Source: Synechocystis sp. PCC 7338
GTDB lineage: Bacteria; Cyanobacteriota; Cyanobacteriia; Cyanobacteriales; Microcystaceae
Direction of reading: 5' to 3'
Assembly: GCF_018282115.1 (NCBI RefSeq)
Contig: NZ_CP054306.1
Location: 1,411,488 to 1,475,487, forward strand
DNA length: 64,000 nucleotides
The translations under genes were made by a program, and so were the position numbers. Positions 41,942 to 52,572 of this stretch are shown here, in pieces. The number at the start of each line of letters is the position of its first letter. The stretch's first letter is position 1. Under the pieces are notes generated by a model. It ran no database searches, was not told the DNA's origin, and worked only from the letters and a program-made list of their open reading frames with translations.

Positions 41942-42841
41942 GTGCAGTCTCCCCTATCCCTCTGTCTTTTTGCCCCCGAACACGTTGCCCATAGACTCAG
42001 GTCTATTCTCCAGGCCGATCGTCATCATCTGTCGAGTTTTCAAGCTTTAGATGACTTTTGTGCCTTTCTAGAAGACAAACCTGAACGGATTGATTGTTTG
42101 TTGGTCTACTACGAAGTTAATTCCTTACCAGTGCTGAATCGTCTCTATGAACAGGGGCGTTTATTGCCAATTATTTTGCTCGAACCTAGTCCTTCCGCCC
42201 TAGCAAAAACCACCAACGAACATCCGACCATTGTCTATCACAACGCCGAAATTCATCTGCCCGAATCCCAATGGTCTGAACTGCCCACCGTCGTAGACCG
42301 GGCGATCGCCCATTATTTGCACCTTGGGCCCCTCTGCACCCTCCCTAACCAAAGAGAAATTATTCCTGCCCCCATTGTCGATGAATCATCCCAAAGCTTT
42401 TTACTGCTACAGCAAAGAAGGCTGGCCGACAAACTCAAAGAAAGACTTGGTTACCTAGGAGTGTACTATAAACGCAAGCCCAGTCACTTTTATCGCAACT
42501 TTTCCCCCCAGGAAAAACAGGAATACCTAGAAGATTTGAGTTCCCAATATCGGGAGATTACCCTCAGTTACTTCAGCGATGAGGGCACAGTTAACGACCT
42601 ATTAGATCAATTTGTCAACCAGGCTTTTTTTGCCGACCTGGCCATTTCCCAAATCCTCGAAATTCACATGGAGTTAATGGACGAATTTTCCCAGCACCTC
42701 AAGCTAGAAGGACGGAGTGAAGAAGTTCTCCTAGACTATCGTTTAGTGCTGATCGATATCCTCGCCCATCTGGGGGAAATGTATCGTCGTTCCATACCAC
42801 GGGAGGACATTCCCTTTGATGTATATTATCAAACGGATTAA
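41942..42841 (+). CDS. kaiA: Circadian clock protein KaiA
   Basis: 299 residues from a GTG start at 41942. KaiA stimulates KaiC autophosphorylation. The N-terminal pseudo-receiver (about 1-135; LCLFAPEHVAHRLRSIL onward) lacks the phospho-acceptor pattern of true receivers. The C-terminal dimerisation and KaiC-binding domain (about 180-290) includes LGYLGVYYKRKPSHFYRN and the final MYRRSIPREDIPFDVYYQTD. It is the full-length form. First gene of kaiA-kaiB-kaiC, 127 bp before kaiB. Confidence 0.96.
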   Translation: MQSPLSLCLFAPEHVAHRLRSILQADRHHLSSFQALDDFCAFLEDKPERIDCLLVYYEVNSLPVLNRLYEQGRLLPIILLEPSPSALAKTTNEHPTIVYHNAEIHLPESQWSELPTVVDRAIAHYLHLGPLCTLPNQREIIPAPIVDESSQSFLLLQQRRLADKLKERLGYLGVYYKRKPSHFYRNFSPQEKQEYLEDLSSQYREITLSYFSDEGTVNDLLDQFVNQAFFADLAISQILEIHMELMDEFSQHLKLEGRSEEVLLDYRLVLIDILAHLGEMYRRSIPREDIPFDVYYQTD

Positions 42842-42968
42842 TAACCGAATGCTGCGGTTTAATCATCAGTTCAACTTTTGGCTGTTGAAACTACCTCGAT
42901 TCTTTGGTTATCTATTTTCTGAGTTGTTTCTTGGTTGGTTTTCCCCCTCGTCCTAGTAAACCCGTAAA

Positions 42969-43292
42969 ATGAGCCCTTTTAAAAAAACTTACGTTCTCAA
43001 ACTCTACGTAGCTGGCAATACCCCCAATTCTGTGCGGGCCCTTAAAATGCTGAAAAATATCCTTGAGCAAGAATTCCAGGGAGTTTATGCCCTCAAAGTG
43101 ATCGACGTGTTAAAAAATCCCCAGTTGGCCGAAGAAGATAAAATTCTTGCTACCCCCACCTTGGCTAAAATCCTGCCGCCCCCCGTCAGGAAAATTATCG
43201 GTGATCTTTCCGACAGAGAAAAAGTGTTAATTGGTCTAGATTTGCTCTATGACGAAATTCGGGAACGGGAAGCAGAAGACCAAGACCAATAA
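42969..43292 (+). CDS. kaiB: Circadian clock protein KaiB
   Basis: 107 residues of the thioredoxin-like, fold-switching KaiB family. KaiB binds phosphorylated KaiC and sequesters KaiA, resetting the cycle. The start [22 protein letters not shown], the central [24 protein letters not shown] and the acidic C-terminus EREAEDQDQ are typical of KaiB1. Placed between kaiA and kaiC, with 176 bp before kaiC that may carry a separate promoter. Confidence 0.96.
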   Translation: MSPFKKTYVLKLYVAGNTPNSVRALKMLKNILEQEFQGVYALKVIDVLKNPQLAEEDKILATPTLAKILPPPVRKIIGDLSDREKVLIGLDLLYDEIREREAEDQDQ

Positions 43293-43468
43293 AAAACTTG
43301 GGAACAGGGTCATCTTCCCAACACCAGCAAAAATTGTTGAATCTATTGAACCTATAGAAGACTAAGACCTCAATCGCACTGCTCAGTTTAAGCAGATTCA
43401 ATTAGTTTTAGCCAAACTGTTACTTAGTTTTAATTTTACTAACTTCTTTAAAAATTTAAATTTAGCTA

Positions 43469-45028
43469 ATGAACTTACCGATTGTTAACGAACGCAACCG
43501 CCCCGATGTGCCAAGGAAGGGAGTACAAAAAATTCGCACTGTGATTGAGGGCTTTGACGAAATTACCCATGGCGGTTTGCCCATTGGTCGTACTACCCTG
43601 GTAAGTGGCACCTCCGGTACCGGTAAAACCCTGCTGGCAGTGCAATTTCTTTATCAGGGGATCCAACACTTCGATTATCCAGGGCTATTTATTACCTTTG
43701 AAGAATCCCCCAGTGACATTATTGAAAATGCCTATAGCTTTGGTTGGGATTTACAGCAATTAATTGACGATGGCAAATTGTTTATTCTCGATGCTTCCCC
43801 GGATCCAGAGGGACAGGAAGTAGTGGGCACCTTTGACCTGTCGGCCCTCATTGAGAGAATTCAGTATGCCGTGCGGAAATATAAAGCCAAGTTAGTTTCC
43901 ATTGATTCCGTCACAGCGGTATTTCAACAATATGACGCAGCTTCGGTGGTGCGGCGGGAAATTTTTCGTTTGGTGGCTCGGCTGAAACAATTACAAGTAA
44001 CGTCGATCATGACTACGGAACGGGTGGAGGAATATGGCCCCATTGCCCGCTTTGGCGTCGAAGAATTTGTCTCCGATAACGTGGTGGTTTTGCGTAACGT
44101 TTTGGAAGGGGAACGGCGACGGCGCACCGTGGAAATCCTCAAACTGCGAGGCACCACCCACATGAAAGGGGAATACCCCTTCACCATTACCCACGACGGC
44201 ATTAATATTTTTCCCCTGGGGGCCATGCGCCTCACCCAGAGGTCTTCCAATGCCCGAATTTCTTCGGGGGTAAAAACCTTGGACGAAATGTGTGGCGGCG
44301 GGTTTTTCAAAGATTCAATTATTTTGGCTACGGGGGCTACCGGCACCGGCAAAACCCTGTTAGTGAGCAAATTTTTACAGGAAGGTTGTCGCCAAGGAGA
44401 AAGGGCCATTTTATTTGCTTATGAAGAATCCCGGGCCCAACTTTCCCGTAATGCTTCTTCCTGGGGCATTGATTTTGAAGAAATGGAACATAAAGGTTTG
44501 TTAAAACTGCTTTGCACCTATCCGGAATCGGCGGGTTTAGAAGATCATTTGCAAATGATTAAGTCAGAAATATCCGAATTTAAACCCTCCCGCATTGCCA
44601 TCGATTCCCTCTCTGCCCTGGCCCGGGGAGTGACGAATAATGCTTTCCGTCAATTTGTAATTGGGGTAACGGGCTACGCCAAACAGGAAGAAATTACTGG
44701 TTTCTTTACTAATACTACGGACCAATTTATGGGTGCCCATTCGATTACGGAATCCCATATTTCCACCATTACGGACACCATTTTGATGTTGCAGTATGTG
44801 GAGATCCGGGGGGAAATGTCCCGGGCATTGAATGTATTTAAAATGCGGGGTTCCTGGCATGATAAGGGTATTCGTGAATATAGCATTAGCCATGACGGCC
44901 CTGACATTCGGGATTCCTTCCGCAATTATGAACGAATTATTAGTGGTTCCCCCACCCGCATCAGTGTGGATGAAAAATCCGAGCTTTCCCGCATTGTTCG
45001 GGGTGTTAAGGATAAGACCGTTGAGTAG
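43469..45028 (+). CDS. kaiC: Circadian clock ATPase/autokinase KaiC
   Basis: 519 residues, a double RecA-like hexameric clock ATPase. CI has the P-loop SGTSGTGKTLLA with ITFEESPSDIIENA; CII has TGATGTGKTLLV with FAYEESRAQLSRNA. The paired phosphorylation residues Ser-Thr are present in ESHISTITDTI. The C-terminal A-loop/tail that KaiA grips follows NYERIISGSPTRISVDEKSELS. All clock functions appear intact. Convergent with the giant gene, 88 bp apart. Confidence 0.97.
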   Translation: MNLPIVNERNRPDVPRKGVQKIRTVIEGFDEITHGGLPIGRTTLVSGTSGTGKTLLAVQFLYQGIQHFDYPGLFITFEESPSDIIENAYSFGWDLQQLIDDGKLFILDASPDPEGQEVVGTFDLSALIERIQYAVRKYKAKLVSIDSVTAVFQQYDAASVVRREIFRLVARLKQLQVTSIMTTERVEEYGPIARFGVEEFVSDNVVVLRNVLEGERRRRTVEILKLRGTTHMKGEYPFTITHDGINIFPLGAMRLTQRSSNARISSGVKTLDEMCGGGFFKDSIILATGATGTGKTLLVSKFLQEGCRQGERAILFAYEESRAQLSRNASSWGIDFEEMEHKGLLKLLCTYPESAGLEDHLQMIKSEISEFKPSRIAIDSLSALARGVTNNAFRQFVIGVTGYAKQEEITGFFTNTTDQFMGAHSITESHISTITDTILMLQYVEIRGEMSRALNVFKMRGSWHDKGIREYSISHDGPDIRDSFRNYERIISGSPTRISVDEKSELSRIVRGVKDKTVE

Positions 45029-45116
45029 GGTTAAAAAGGGGAAGTCTTCCCATCCGATTCCCGTTTGGAAATGTAAGATGAGCAATGATTCAGGGGAGGT
45101 CTATGCAAACTAAAAA

Positions 45117-48100
45117 CTAAATATTGCCACCAAAATCCAGACTGACTAGTAGATCGTTGAAGTCTCGATCGCCACCGCCAAACATATCTTCTACGCCGTA
45201 AAGGGATTGACCCAGGCGCATGAAATGATTTTCGTTGTCGGGATTAGCTTGTTCATACATAAAGAAGGCGTTAACACCACCGGGTCGGTTACCGGGGTTT
45301 TCCAGTAAAAATTGCTCAGTGGTTCCATTGGAGATGATGAACAAGCCGTAATTGGCCCCCGCTGTTAGCTGAGTGGTCTCCATTTTTTGGGAAAAATTGT
45401 CTGGGGCACTAAAGGTGATGCCTCCAGTCAGGGGATCCCGACCCTGGGCCATACGAACCGCTGCTTCTGCGTAGCCTGCTTGCCCTGGCAAAAAGTCTAT
45501 GTTGCCATCGTTATTGTAATCAATACCCCCATTGGCATTGGCAAGTTTATATAAACCGAGGGTATTTTCAAAAGCGCCAGCCCGATGAATTTGAATATTC
45601 GTGGCGATCGCCTCCCCTGGCAAACCAGGGACAACGAGGGGGAGGGTAAAAACTTCGACGGCATATTTACCGTTGGGGGTATCCGCTGAAATCTGGGTAA
45701 AGCCTCGACTATCCTGGATTACCAACAAATTATTATCCTCAACGGAAAACATTTCGTTACTGTTTAAGTCAAGGATATAGGGGGTCAAACTATAGGCATC
45801 CTCAATGGTGACCTGGGAAAATGTGCCGACGGCTTTATGCTCGGTGGGAGCCAGGGAATTACCGGAAGTAATAACTTGTTGAGCCAGGGTTCGGTTTAAG
45901 GCCAAACTATCCGCCGGATCTGCTTCCACAACGGGGTTAAATAGACTCCGTTCACCGTTGCGAAAAACACCGGCTTGGCTTTCGAGGGCGACAAAGGCCG
46001 ACCAGCCTTCATCGGTGGGATCATAGGCACCGACCAGCCCCCGGAAATCATCGTAATCAGTTTTAATGAAGCCGAACTCGAAATTGCCATTTGTGGGCAA
46101 GGACACAGCCCGCACCGTCAATGGTATTGGTTGGCCAAATCCATTTAAAAACCCTGAACCACTTAGTGGGGTTGCCAATCCCGGTGTTGTTTTCGCCAAA
46201 AGCCCGGACAATTCCACTTTGCCATCGGCCAGGCCATCTAGATCCGATGGTGCTCCGTCTTCGAGGTGCAGAAGAACCCGGTCAAATTTACCGTCATTAT
46301 TGCTGTCGATTAATTCAGCGCCGACTTTACCGTCAAATAGGAATTCAGTCCAAATACCAGTGACGGGATCTTGTCTTAAAAAAGTATTTATTCCCTGGTG
46401 CTCCGGTAATAGATCAATGGCGATCGTGCTGCTATCCCCTGGTTCAACGGCTAGACTTAGCTTAAAACCTTCAGGGGCAATGCTATATTCCCAACCGGGA
46501 AGTGTGCTGGGAGTGAAAGTGGAAACATTCTTCAATATATCTCCGAATTCATCCAGATTAAATTGTCCCAAGGAAGTGCCGACTTCTCCGGTTAGGAAGA
46601 CAATGTCATGGGAATCTTCTATGGCAACGGTGGCATCCCCGGCGGTATAAAGGATAAAATTGCCGTCTTCATCTTTCCTTTGTCCTTGTTGTTGCCAGTC
46701 ATCATCGAGATAGATAGTTCCGTTGTCACCTTCGATGCGAAGTATATTTTCATCGGGAGCGATCGCCAGGATAGCGGCTTGATCAAGGACAATTTCCCCT
46801 GCATCGGCAAGTTGAAATATTTCAATGCTTTTAATGTTGATCGTCTCGCTTTCTGCCAGATTGAGCAATTGAATGCTCGCTAAAGTGTCGGTACCTCCGC
46901 CACCATCAATAAAATCATTTCCCAAACTCCAGTAGATAATGTCATCTCCGAGGCCGCCCAAGAGGGTGTCATCTCCCTCGCCGCCGCTGATTGTGTCATT
47001 GCCTTCTCCTCCATCTAAATAGACTCCGCCGAAACTATTGTTAGGGGAAGCTTGCAAAAGGTCGTTTCCTGCTCGGCCTAAAACTTTTGTGTAGGAACCT
47101 ACAACAAAGGTATTATTGCCCCCCTCCATGGTGATAAGTTTAGGGTTGGCACTGATAAGCAGGTCGTCATCTCCAAAGCTGTCACCGCTTCCAGGGCTAA
47201 TAATCAGGGAATTGAGGTTAATGGGATTATTTTTTTGGTACTCAAATATATCGAAGTCTTCCGGTAAATTAATCACTTGAAGCTGTTCAAGGGAATATTC
47301 AAGTACCTGTACCCGTTGGGTTTCTAAATGAACATCCCCAAATTGATTTTCAACTTTAAATTGCAGCCAATGTTCTCCTAGCTGGTCAACCGTCGGCTGC
47401 CAAATAAGTTGATTGGTCACTGGGTCATAGCTGGCCCCTTCCGGCAGAATTAGGGGAGTTACGGTTTCATTTTCAGCCTTGCTAACTTCACGGGTATAGG
47501 CTTCTCCCACCACCGCAATGTAGTCCCACTCATCACTATCCCCCAAGGCGATCGCCGCATCATAATTACCTGCCACCGCCAGGGATGTTTTCCCTACCGC
47601 CCCTAGGCGATTGCTGTCATCAACGGATTGAATTTGAAAGCGATACAATTCTCCTTCGGTCAGGCCATCAACAATGAGTCTATGATAGAAACGTCCGTCT
47701 TCCTCTTTATAAATAGTTACTAACCCGGAAGTAGGTTGAATACCGCTAAAGGCCGGGTCAAGGGGATTGTCAAGAACTCCCGCAGGATTGTCAGACCAAC
47801 GCACATTATAGTACTGGGGCTTAACGGTGTCGCTCCAGGTTACCGAAAACTTACCGTCCCCAATCCAGTTGGCGCTTAGATCCTCAACAACGAGTAAATC
47901 ATTACCCCGACCCAACATCAAACCACCGATGGGACGGTTACTATCCGTAAATGAACCAGTGTTTGCTGCCAGATTGGGCCCACCGACAAAATAACGGACA
48001 GTGGGTACATTCTCCACATCATCCGCCGTCACAAAGAAGTGGTAGTCGCCCTGGGGAACATTGTTTAAAAACCAACGATAGGTTCCATTGCCGGTGCTAG

Positions 48101-50441
48101 GGTCATGGTCGATAGTGGCGAGGAGGGTGCCATTTTCCCCCTTACCATCGGTATCCATATAGAGATCAACTTTGACGCTATCGGAATCAGCATCGGCCAC
48201 GGAGAAAACAATATCCACCCACTGACCGTTGGCATCCGGAATAATTTCCTCAATTTCCGCAACGGGGGCAATGGAATTTTCAAACATTTTGATTTGAATC
48301 GGCCCAAGATCCACCGGCTGAACTTGCCGCACTGTCCAAATTCCCGCCTGCGGTGCAACAATACCCAAGGAAATCCCTTGGTCACTACTAAGTTCCTCTA
48401 CCAACATTACTTTGTCACCCCCAATAAAATCCTTGGAGGTGTAGACGGTGCCGTCGGGGGCCACCAGTTCAAATAGTGATGATGGATTTTCGATCATATT
48501 TTTTGACAGCCAACGGATGCTTACCGCTGACCATTTTCGTCCCTGACTAACGTCAAAAGATCGGGTCGGTAGTACATCACTAGAATGTTGTTGTTCGTAA
48601 TCCGCTAAGGCCGTCTCCGATGTTGCTAGTTGACTAAATTCTTCAAAAGAATCGACCGCTCCCAAACCGCCAAAACCATCAATATCCTTGCCAATAATGA
48701 CATCAACATTGCCGCCAAAAGTAATTCTGCTCCCCACTCGATCGCCGAAAAAAGGAGGAGCGAACTGCGGCCAAGTAATCCAAGACGCAACAAAACCATA
48801 TTCAGGACGGAATTGAGCCGTTGGGTGGTAGGGAGCGGCATACTTCAGCATCGCCGTCGCGTCAGCAATGTCTTGTCCACCTACGAAAGGAATAAAACCT
48901 GGATATTTGCTGGATGCCGTTGCCCGGAGTTGAAAATTAAGCCTCGCGTCTATATTGAATAATCCATTTAGTACTACTACATCAAATGGCAGAGCCATAC
49001 GAGTTTGGGATTGAAGCACCACCCCGTGACCTCGAACGGCGGAATCAATGTTTAGAAAAGTCCGATTTTGACCAATGGTGAATCCCAAAATACTCAACGA
49101 AGCGGCAATATCAATGCCCACCGGAATTTTTACCGTTACCCCACCATCAATCCTCAGGGCACTAATACCCTGACCTTTTTTGCTCCCTCCCAACCAATCC
49201 GGAAAATCGACTTCAAAGGATGGCCCCAGGGACACCCCAATTTGCCCATTGAGGTTAAAACTTTGCCCAGGGAGGAGAGGTGGAATATTTTCAAAGTTAG
49301 CTCCGATACGCTGGAGGTAAATTTGGGATTCAGGAGTGGACATCAATATGTTGAGATTGTCCGCATAGAGTCCAAAGGAGCTAATCTGCGAACCGCTAAT
49401 CACACCGGCCTCATTGCGAAGAAAGCGGAACCCAAAGTTTCCTCCTAATTTTAAACTGTTCCAAGGACGGACTAGAACTTCTCCAGCTATCTTTCCTTCT
49501 AATTTGACAGTATCCATTTCAACAGTTAGAAGATTAATTCTAACAGCACCCATATCGAAGAATTGCAGTGATGCGAGAAACGCAATATCAACCACAGGAT
49601 ACTTGTCATAAATACGGATAAATCTTTGACCGGCAATATCTACCCCTACCGTTCCCAAACTGAATAAGTTAATATCTGATTTTCCTTGAATTTGAACATA
49701 TCTGTCAACACTATTAATTTCTAGTGCAACGCCGGTAATCGAGCCAATTTTAAGTGGTTTTTTGGGATCGGGTTTTTGGGGATCAAAACCTGGTGGCGGC
49801 TCCTTGGGTTCAAACGTTGGAATATTAAATTCCCCCTTTTTTTTATACTGATAGTACCAGTTGAAAACATTGCCTAAATTCAAATCCGGTAATTGAATAC
49901 GTCCGCCACTAACCTCTGGGGTGCCTCCAGGAAACGTCAAATCAAAGAAGGAACCAAAAGTTGGGATATTGATACCGGGAAAAATATCTGGAATCGCCCG
50001 ATAGGAAACAGCACCTGCATTATTTTCACCACCAAAAATGGTAATATTTTGGTAATTGAGACCAATGATGTCCTGCACCGGGTCATAGCCGCCCTCAACA
50101 CGCTCACTACGCTTTACCTTACCTTCCAACTTATTTTTCTTTGGATTTAATACGTCATCAAAAGCAATGGCTCCCCGAAAAAGCTTAAATCCCGTACTTC
50201 TATTATGAATGTTGAGAATTGTCCCTAGAGCGGCTATATTTTGAATCTTTCTTCCATCTTTTTTGTACTCTAAAACTTCAATAAAGCCGTCACTGGCACC
50301 GGTGCCTACTGAAATTAAGGGAGTATCGCCCCAAAAAAGCCTGACATCATCATAGGTCGTTTTAGTCGCCTGTGTCCCATCTTCCAGGAAGGCGGTTTTT
50401 TGCCCGAGGAAATTACCAGTAAATCTAAATTTGTTAGTCAT
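45117..50441 (-). CDS. Giant multidomain protein with RTX repeats and C-terminal DUF4114
   Basis: 1774 residues, without an N-terminal signal peptide. Residues about 1-600 are a beta-rich region I do not recognise. About 600-860 contain exported-protein beta-sandwich modules, then a fibronectin-III-like domain (about 880-985) and a putative Ig/cadherin-like domain (about 1010-1090). Calcium-binding RTX nonapeptides follow (GGEGNDTISGGEGDDTLLGG, near 46950-47030). The end is a DUF4114 domain (AFFMYEQANPDNENHF, then GGGDRDFNDLLVSLDFGG). This is the plan of type I secreted surface or matrix proteins. The secretion genes for it are not identifiable here. Confidence 0.85.
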   Translation of the reverse strand: MTNKFRFTGNFLGQKTAFLEDGTQATKTTYDDVRLFWGDTPLISVGTGASDGFIEVLEYKKDGRKIQNIAALGTILNIHNRSTGFKLFRGAIAFDDVLNPKKNKLEGKVKRSERVEGGYDPVQDIIGLNYQNITIFGGENNAGAVSYRAIPDIFPGINIPTFGSFFDLTFPGGTPEVSGGRIQLPDLNLGNVFNWYYQYKKKGEFNIPTFEPKEPPPGFDPQKPDPKKPLKIGSITGVALEINSVDRYVQIQGKSDINLFSLGTVGVDIAGQRFIRIYDKYPVVDIAFLASLQFFDMGAVRINLLTVEMDTVKLEGKIAGEVLVRPWNSLKLGGNFGFRFLRNEAGVISGSQISSFGLYADNLNILMSTPESQIYLQRIGANFENIPPLLPGQSFNLNGQIGVSLGPSFEVDFPDWLGGSKKGQGISALRIDGGVTVKIPVGIDIAASLSILGFTIGQNRTFLNIDSAVRGHGVVLQSQTRMALPFDVVVLNGLFNIDARLNFQLRATASSKYPGFIPFVGGQDIADATAMLKYAAPYHPTAQFRPEYGFVASWITWPQFAPPFFGDRVGSRITFGGNVDVIIGKDIDGFGGLGAVDSFEEFSQLATSETALADYEQQHSSDVLPTRSFDVSQGRKWSAVSIRWLSKNMIENPSSLFELVAPDGTVYTSKDFIGGDKVMLVEELSSDQGISLGIVAPQAGIWTVRQVQPVDLGPIQIKMFENSIAPVAEIEEIIPDANGQWVDIVFSVADADSDSVKVDLYMDTDGKGENGTLLATIDHDPSTGNGTYRWFLNNVPQGDYHFFVTADDVENVPTVRYFVGGPNLAANTGSFTDSNRPIGGLMLGRGNDLLVVEDLSANWIGDGKFSVTWSDTVKPQYYNVRWSDNPAGVLDNPLDPAFSGIQPTSGLVTIYKEEDGRFYHRLIVDGLTEGELYRFQIQSVDDSNRLGAVGKTSLAVAGNYDAAIALGDSDEWDYIAVVGEAYTREVSKAENETVTPLILPEGASYDPVTNQLIWQPTVDQLGEHWLQFKVENQFGDVHLETQRVQVLEYSLEQLQVINLPEDFDIFEYQKNNPINLNSLIISPGSGDSFGDDDLLISANPKLITMEGGNNTFVVGSYTKVLGRAGNDLLQASPNNSFGGVYLDGGEGNDTISGGEGDDTLLGGLGDDIIYWSLGNDFIDGGGGTDTLASIQLLNLAESETINIKSIEIFQLADAGEIVLDQAAILAIAPDENILRIEGDNGTIYLDDDWQQQGQRKDEDGNFILYTAGDATVAIEDSHDIVFLTGEVGTSLGQFNLDEFGDILKNVSTFTPSTLPGWEYSIAPEGFKLSLAVEPGDSSTIAIDLLPEHQGINTFLRQDPVTGIWTEFLFDGKVGAELIDSNNDGKFDRVLLHLEDGAPSDLDGLADGKVELSGLLAKTTPGLATPLSGSGFLNGFGQPIPLTVRAVSLPTNGNFEFGFIKTDYDDFRGLVGAYDPTDEGWSAFVALESQAGVFRNGERSLFNPVVEADPADSLALNRTLAQQVITSGNSLAPTEHKAVGTFSQVTIEDAYSLTPYILDLNSNEMFSVEDNNLLVIQDSRGFTQISADTPNGKYAVEVFTLPLVVPGLPGEAIATNIQIHRAGAFENTLGLYKLANANGGIDYNNDGNIDFLPGQAGYAEAAVRMAQGRDPLTGGITFSAPDNFSQKMETTQLTAGANYGLFIISNGTTEQFLLENPGNRPGGVNAFFMYEQANPDNENHFMRLGQSLYGVEDMFGGGDRDFNDLLVSLDFGGNI

Positions 50442-50830
50442 GACAAAAAAGATTATTTGCTTTTACTTTTACTTGCCAAAAATTAGGTTGTTAGTTTAAG
50501 TTTCGTGAATTTAGAATTTAAGAGTCTTGCCCTAACTATCGCTAGATGAATATCTTATAGGATTCATATAAAAACACACTTAAAAAAATATCATAAACCT
50601 CTCCTTGAGTCAAAATTATTTAATTTTTATCCGACTTAATGTTGTCTTAATATTCGCTTAATATTCTTTTAGTATCATTGGCAATGTTTATGATTTTTGA
50701 GGGCGCCCCAAATAACCTGTTCTAAGGTGACTTCAGTTCGTCTAATTGCCTAGGGCTATGAATTTACTAACTAATATCGAAGGAGGCATGTTGCCTCCCA
50801 GTCCTAAAATTGAACTTTATTAAAAAAGCT
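50442..50830. other. AT-rich gene-free region upstream of the giant gene
   Basis: 389 bp, strongly AT-rich, no HIP1 site and no credible frame. It holds the promoter of the giant gene and the 3' end of the next minus-strand gene. Confidence 0.45.
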
Positions 50831-51487
50831 TTATCGTCGGGCAAGCATTCTGCGAATTTCAGCGTTCAACTCACGAAAAACTCCCTTGGGACTGACCGCA
50901 TCTAACATCTTTACAATCAATTTGGTTTGTCCCATACTTAACTCTCGATTATTGGTAAGGGACTCTAATTTAACTTTGACAATATGATTGCGAATATCTT
51001 CTTCCGATGCTTTTTCCGCCACCATATTAGAAACAATTTTACTGGAATTGGCAAATTGAATAAAATCCTTGTTGAGCAAATCGTAGGAAAGTTCGCCTTT
51101 TTTATTAGTGTAAGCGGCGAGAATAGCTTCATATTCTTGACTACAAACTGTTTCTAGATCTTCGGGGGCATCGTCCTCAGCGGCATCGGGGGTATTTGTT
51201 GGAACTGAAGTTGTAGTCGTCATCGTTAGCCTAACTTTACCTCGCTTAGAATAGGGCAACCCGGAAGTTAGTTCCAATGCTTCTCGAAAAGCATCCACGG
51301 GAAATAATTCAGCTGGAATGTTGGCCGCAAGGTCTGGTTCCCCAGAAGCTTTATTAATGGTAGCTAATCCCGGTTGGTCGGTATCATAACGCAGGATCAC
51401 AACGCCAGACTTACTTGGATCTCTGAGTTTTTGCCGATAGGCTACAGCTTCAATGGTGGAAAGTTCAACTAATTTAGTTCTGATCAT
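50831..51487 (-). CDS. Protein of unknown function, last gene of the peptide locus strand
   Basis: 218 residues. The N-terminal half is mixed alpha/beta (EAVAYRQKLRDPSKSGVVIL). The centre is a low-complexity Thr/Pro/Asp/Glu linker (TMTTTTSVPTNTPDAAEDD). The C-terminal half is helical, with one Cys. There is no signal peptide or membrane helix. I do not recognise a family. It lies 87 bp after the GNAT gene on the same strand and may belong to the same transcript as the two double-glycine peptides. Confidence 0.7.
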   Translation of the reverse strand: MIRTKLVELSTIEAVAYRQKLRDPSKSGVVILRYDTDQPGLATINKASGEPDLAANIPAELFPVDAFREALELTSGLPYSKRGKVRLTMTTTTSVPTNTPDAAEDDAPEDLETVCSQEYEAILAAYTNKKGELSYDLLNKDFIQFANSSKIVSNMVAEKASEEDIRNHIVKVKLESLTNNRELSMGQTKLIVKMLDAVSPKGVFRELNAEIRRMLARR

Positions 51488-51574
51488 TTTTATAGATATT
51501 TGTGATTGAAAAATGTTTTTGGATAATCTGAAAAATCAATTAATACCTGGTATTTTAACTGATTTCCCCAAAAT

Positions 51575-52476
51575 TTATGCTATCAAAGCTTTGGAAGCTC
51601 GCCACGCATACTTAAGATCGTCGAGATGAGGAGCAAGACGACGCTGAACAAAGTTGATCATGGGAGTGTTATCAACATCTACACGAAATGTTGCCTTAGG
51701 AATTTCAGGTATTGCCCCAACTTGAATGTTGATAGCTGTGGCAAGCATAATCAAGCTTCGACTCAGGGGTTGAAAAGCTGGATCAACAAACATCTGAGTG
51801 TAGCGAATGGTATCAGGGGCAATGCGGTGGGTAATGATCCAACCAATAATTTCATTTTTATAACGTAGTCCCAAGCTGTTGAGAGATTCTAATTTTTTAC
51901 TTTCAATAAAAGGATTAAACTTTTTAATGAGTGGATCAGTATCTATTTTGGCTTTAATTGCTTCTACGTCTACTTCAGTGAGGTTAGACCAAGGGAAAAG
52001 TGAAAATTCAACAGGAAATTTAGCAGATAGTTTTTCAAAATTTCTCAAAAGACTTGCATTCTGAATTTTTTTTGTATTTCCATAGCAAATCAACGCTGTT
52101 TTTGTCGACTTTTCCCAATGACAACTCGCAAGCATTTGTTCGATAAATACCTGATTGGGATTATCGAGATAACCCAAGGACACTTTTTCACAACTACGAT
52201 GTATTAGTTCATTTTCCAACGATTGCAGTAGCGCAGTACCGATTCCCCGTTGACGATATTCGGGAATGACAAATAGCGAACAAATCTCGGCAACTTTTTT
52301 TTCCTCGTAAATAGCATCTTTAGCCAGAATGAGACCAACAGGATTACTCCCAATTTCTAGACCGAAAGCAATCCAAGAGTTATCCTCAGAGATGTGTAAG
52401 AGATGAGATTGATAGGCTGGGTAGGTTAATTCTTTAAAGCGTATGACCGAGACACTGTCAAGTTGAGTTCATACAT
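51575..52476 (-). pseudogene. GNAT acetyltransferase gene with a one-base frameshift near its start
   Basis: From 52476 an ATG begins MYE, but the acetyltransferase frame (starting SVSVIRFKELTYPAYQSHLL) is one base out. That frame has no ATG, GTG or TTG until the TTG at 52217-52219. Adding one A to the GAA codon 3 would give a continuous 300-residue protein. The acetyl-CoA loop is VIPEYRQRGIGTALLQ, and the C-terminal half resembles a second GNAT domain (YKNEIIGWIITHRI). The shift is either a real mutation, with a truncated 214-residue product, or a sequencing error in an A-run. Substrate unknown. Confidence 0.72.
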
Positions 52477-52572
52477 GGAAGATTAGCTCAAAGAAATTTA
52501 GTGATGATCGCTACAGGGTCAGAAAAGTATTCAAAAACTTACCAATCCCTAAATATAAAGCCAAAGAATTCA

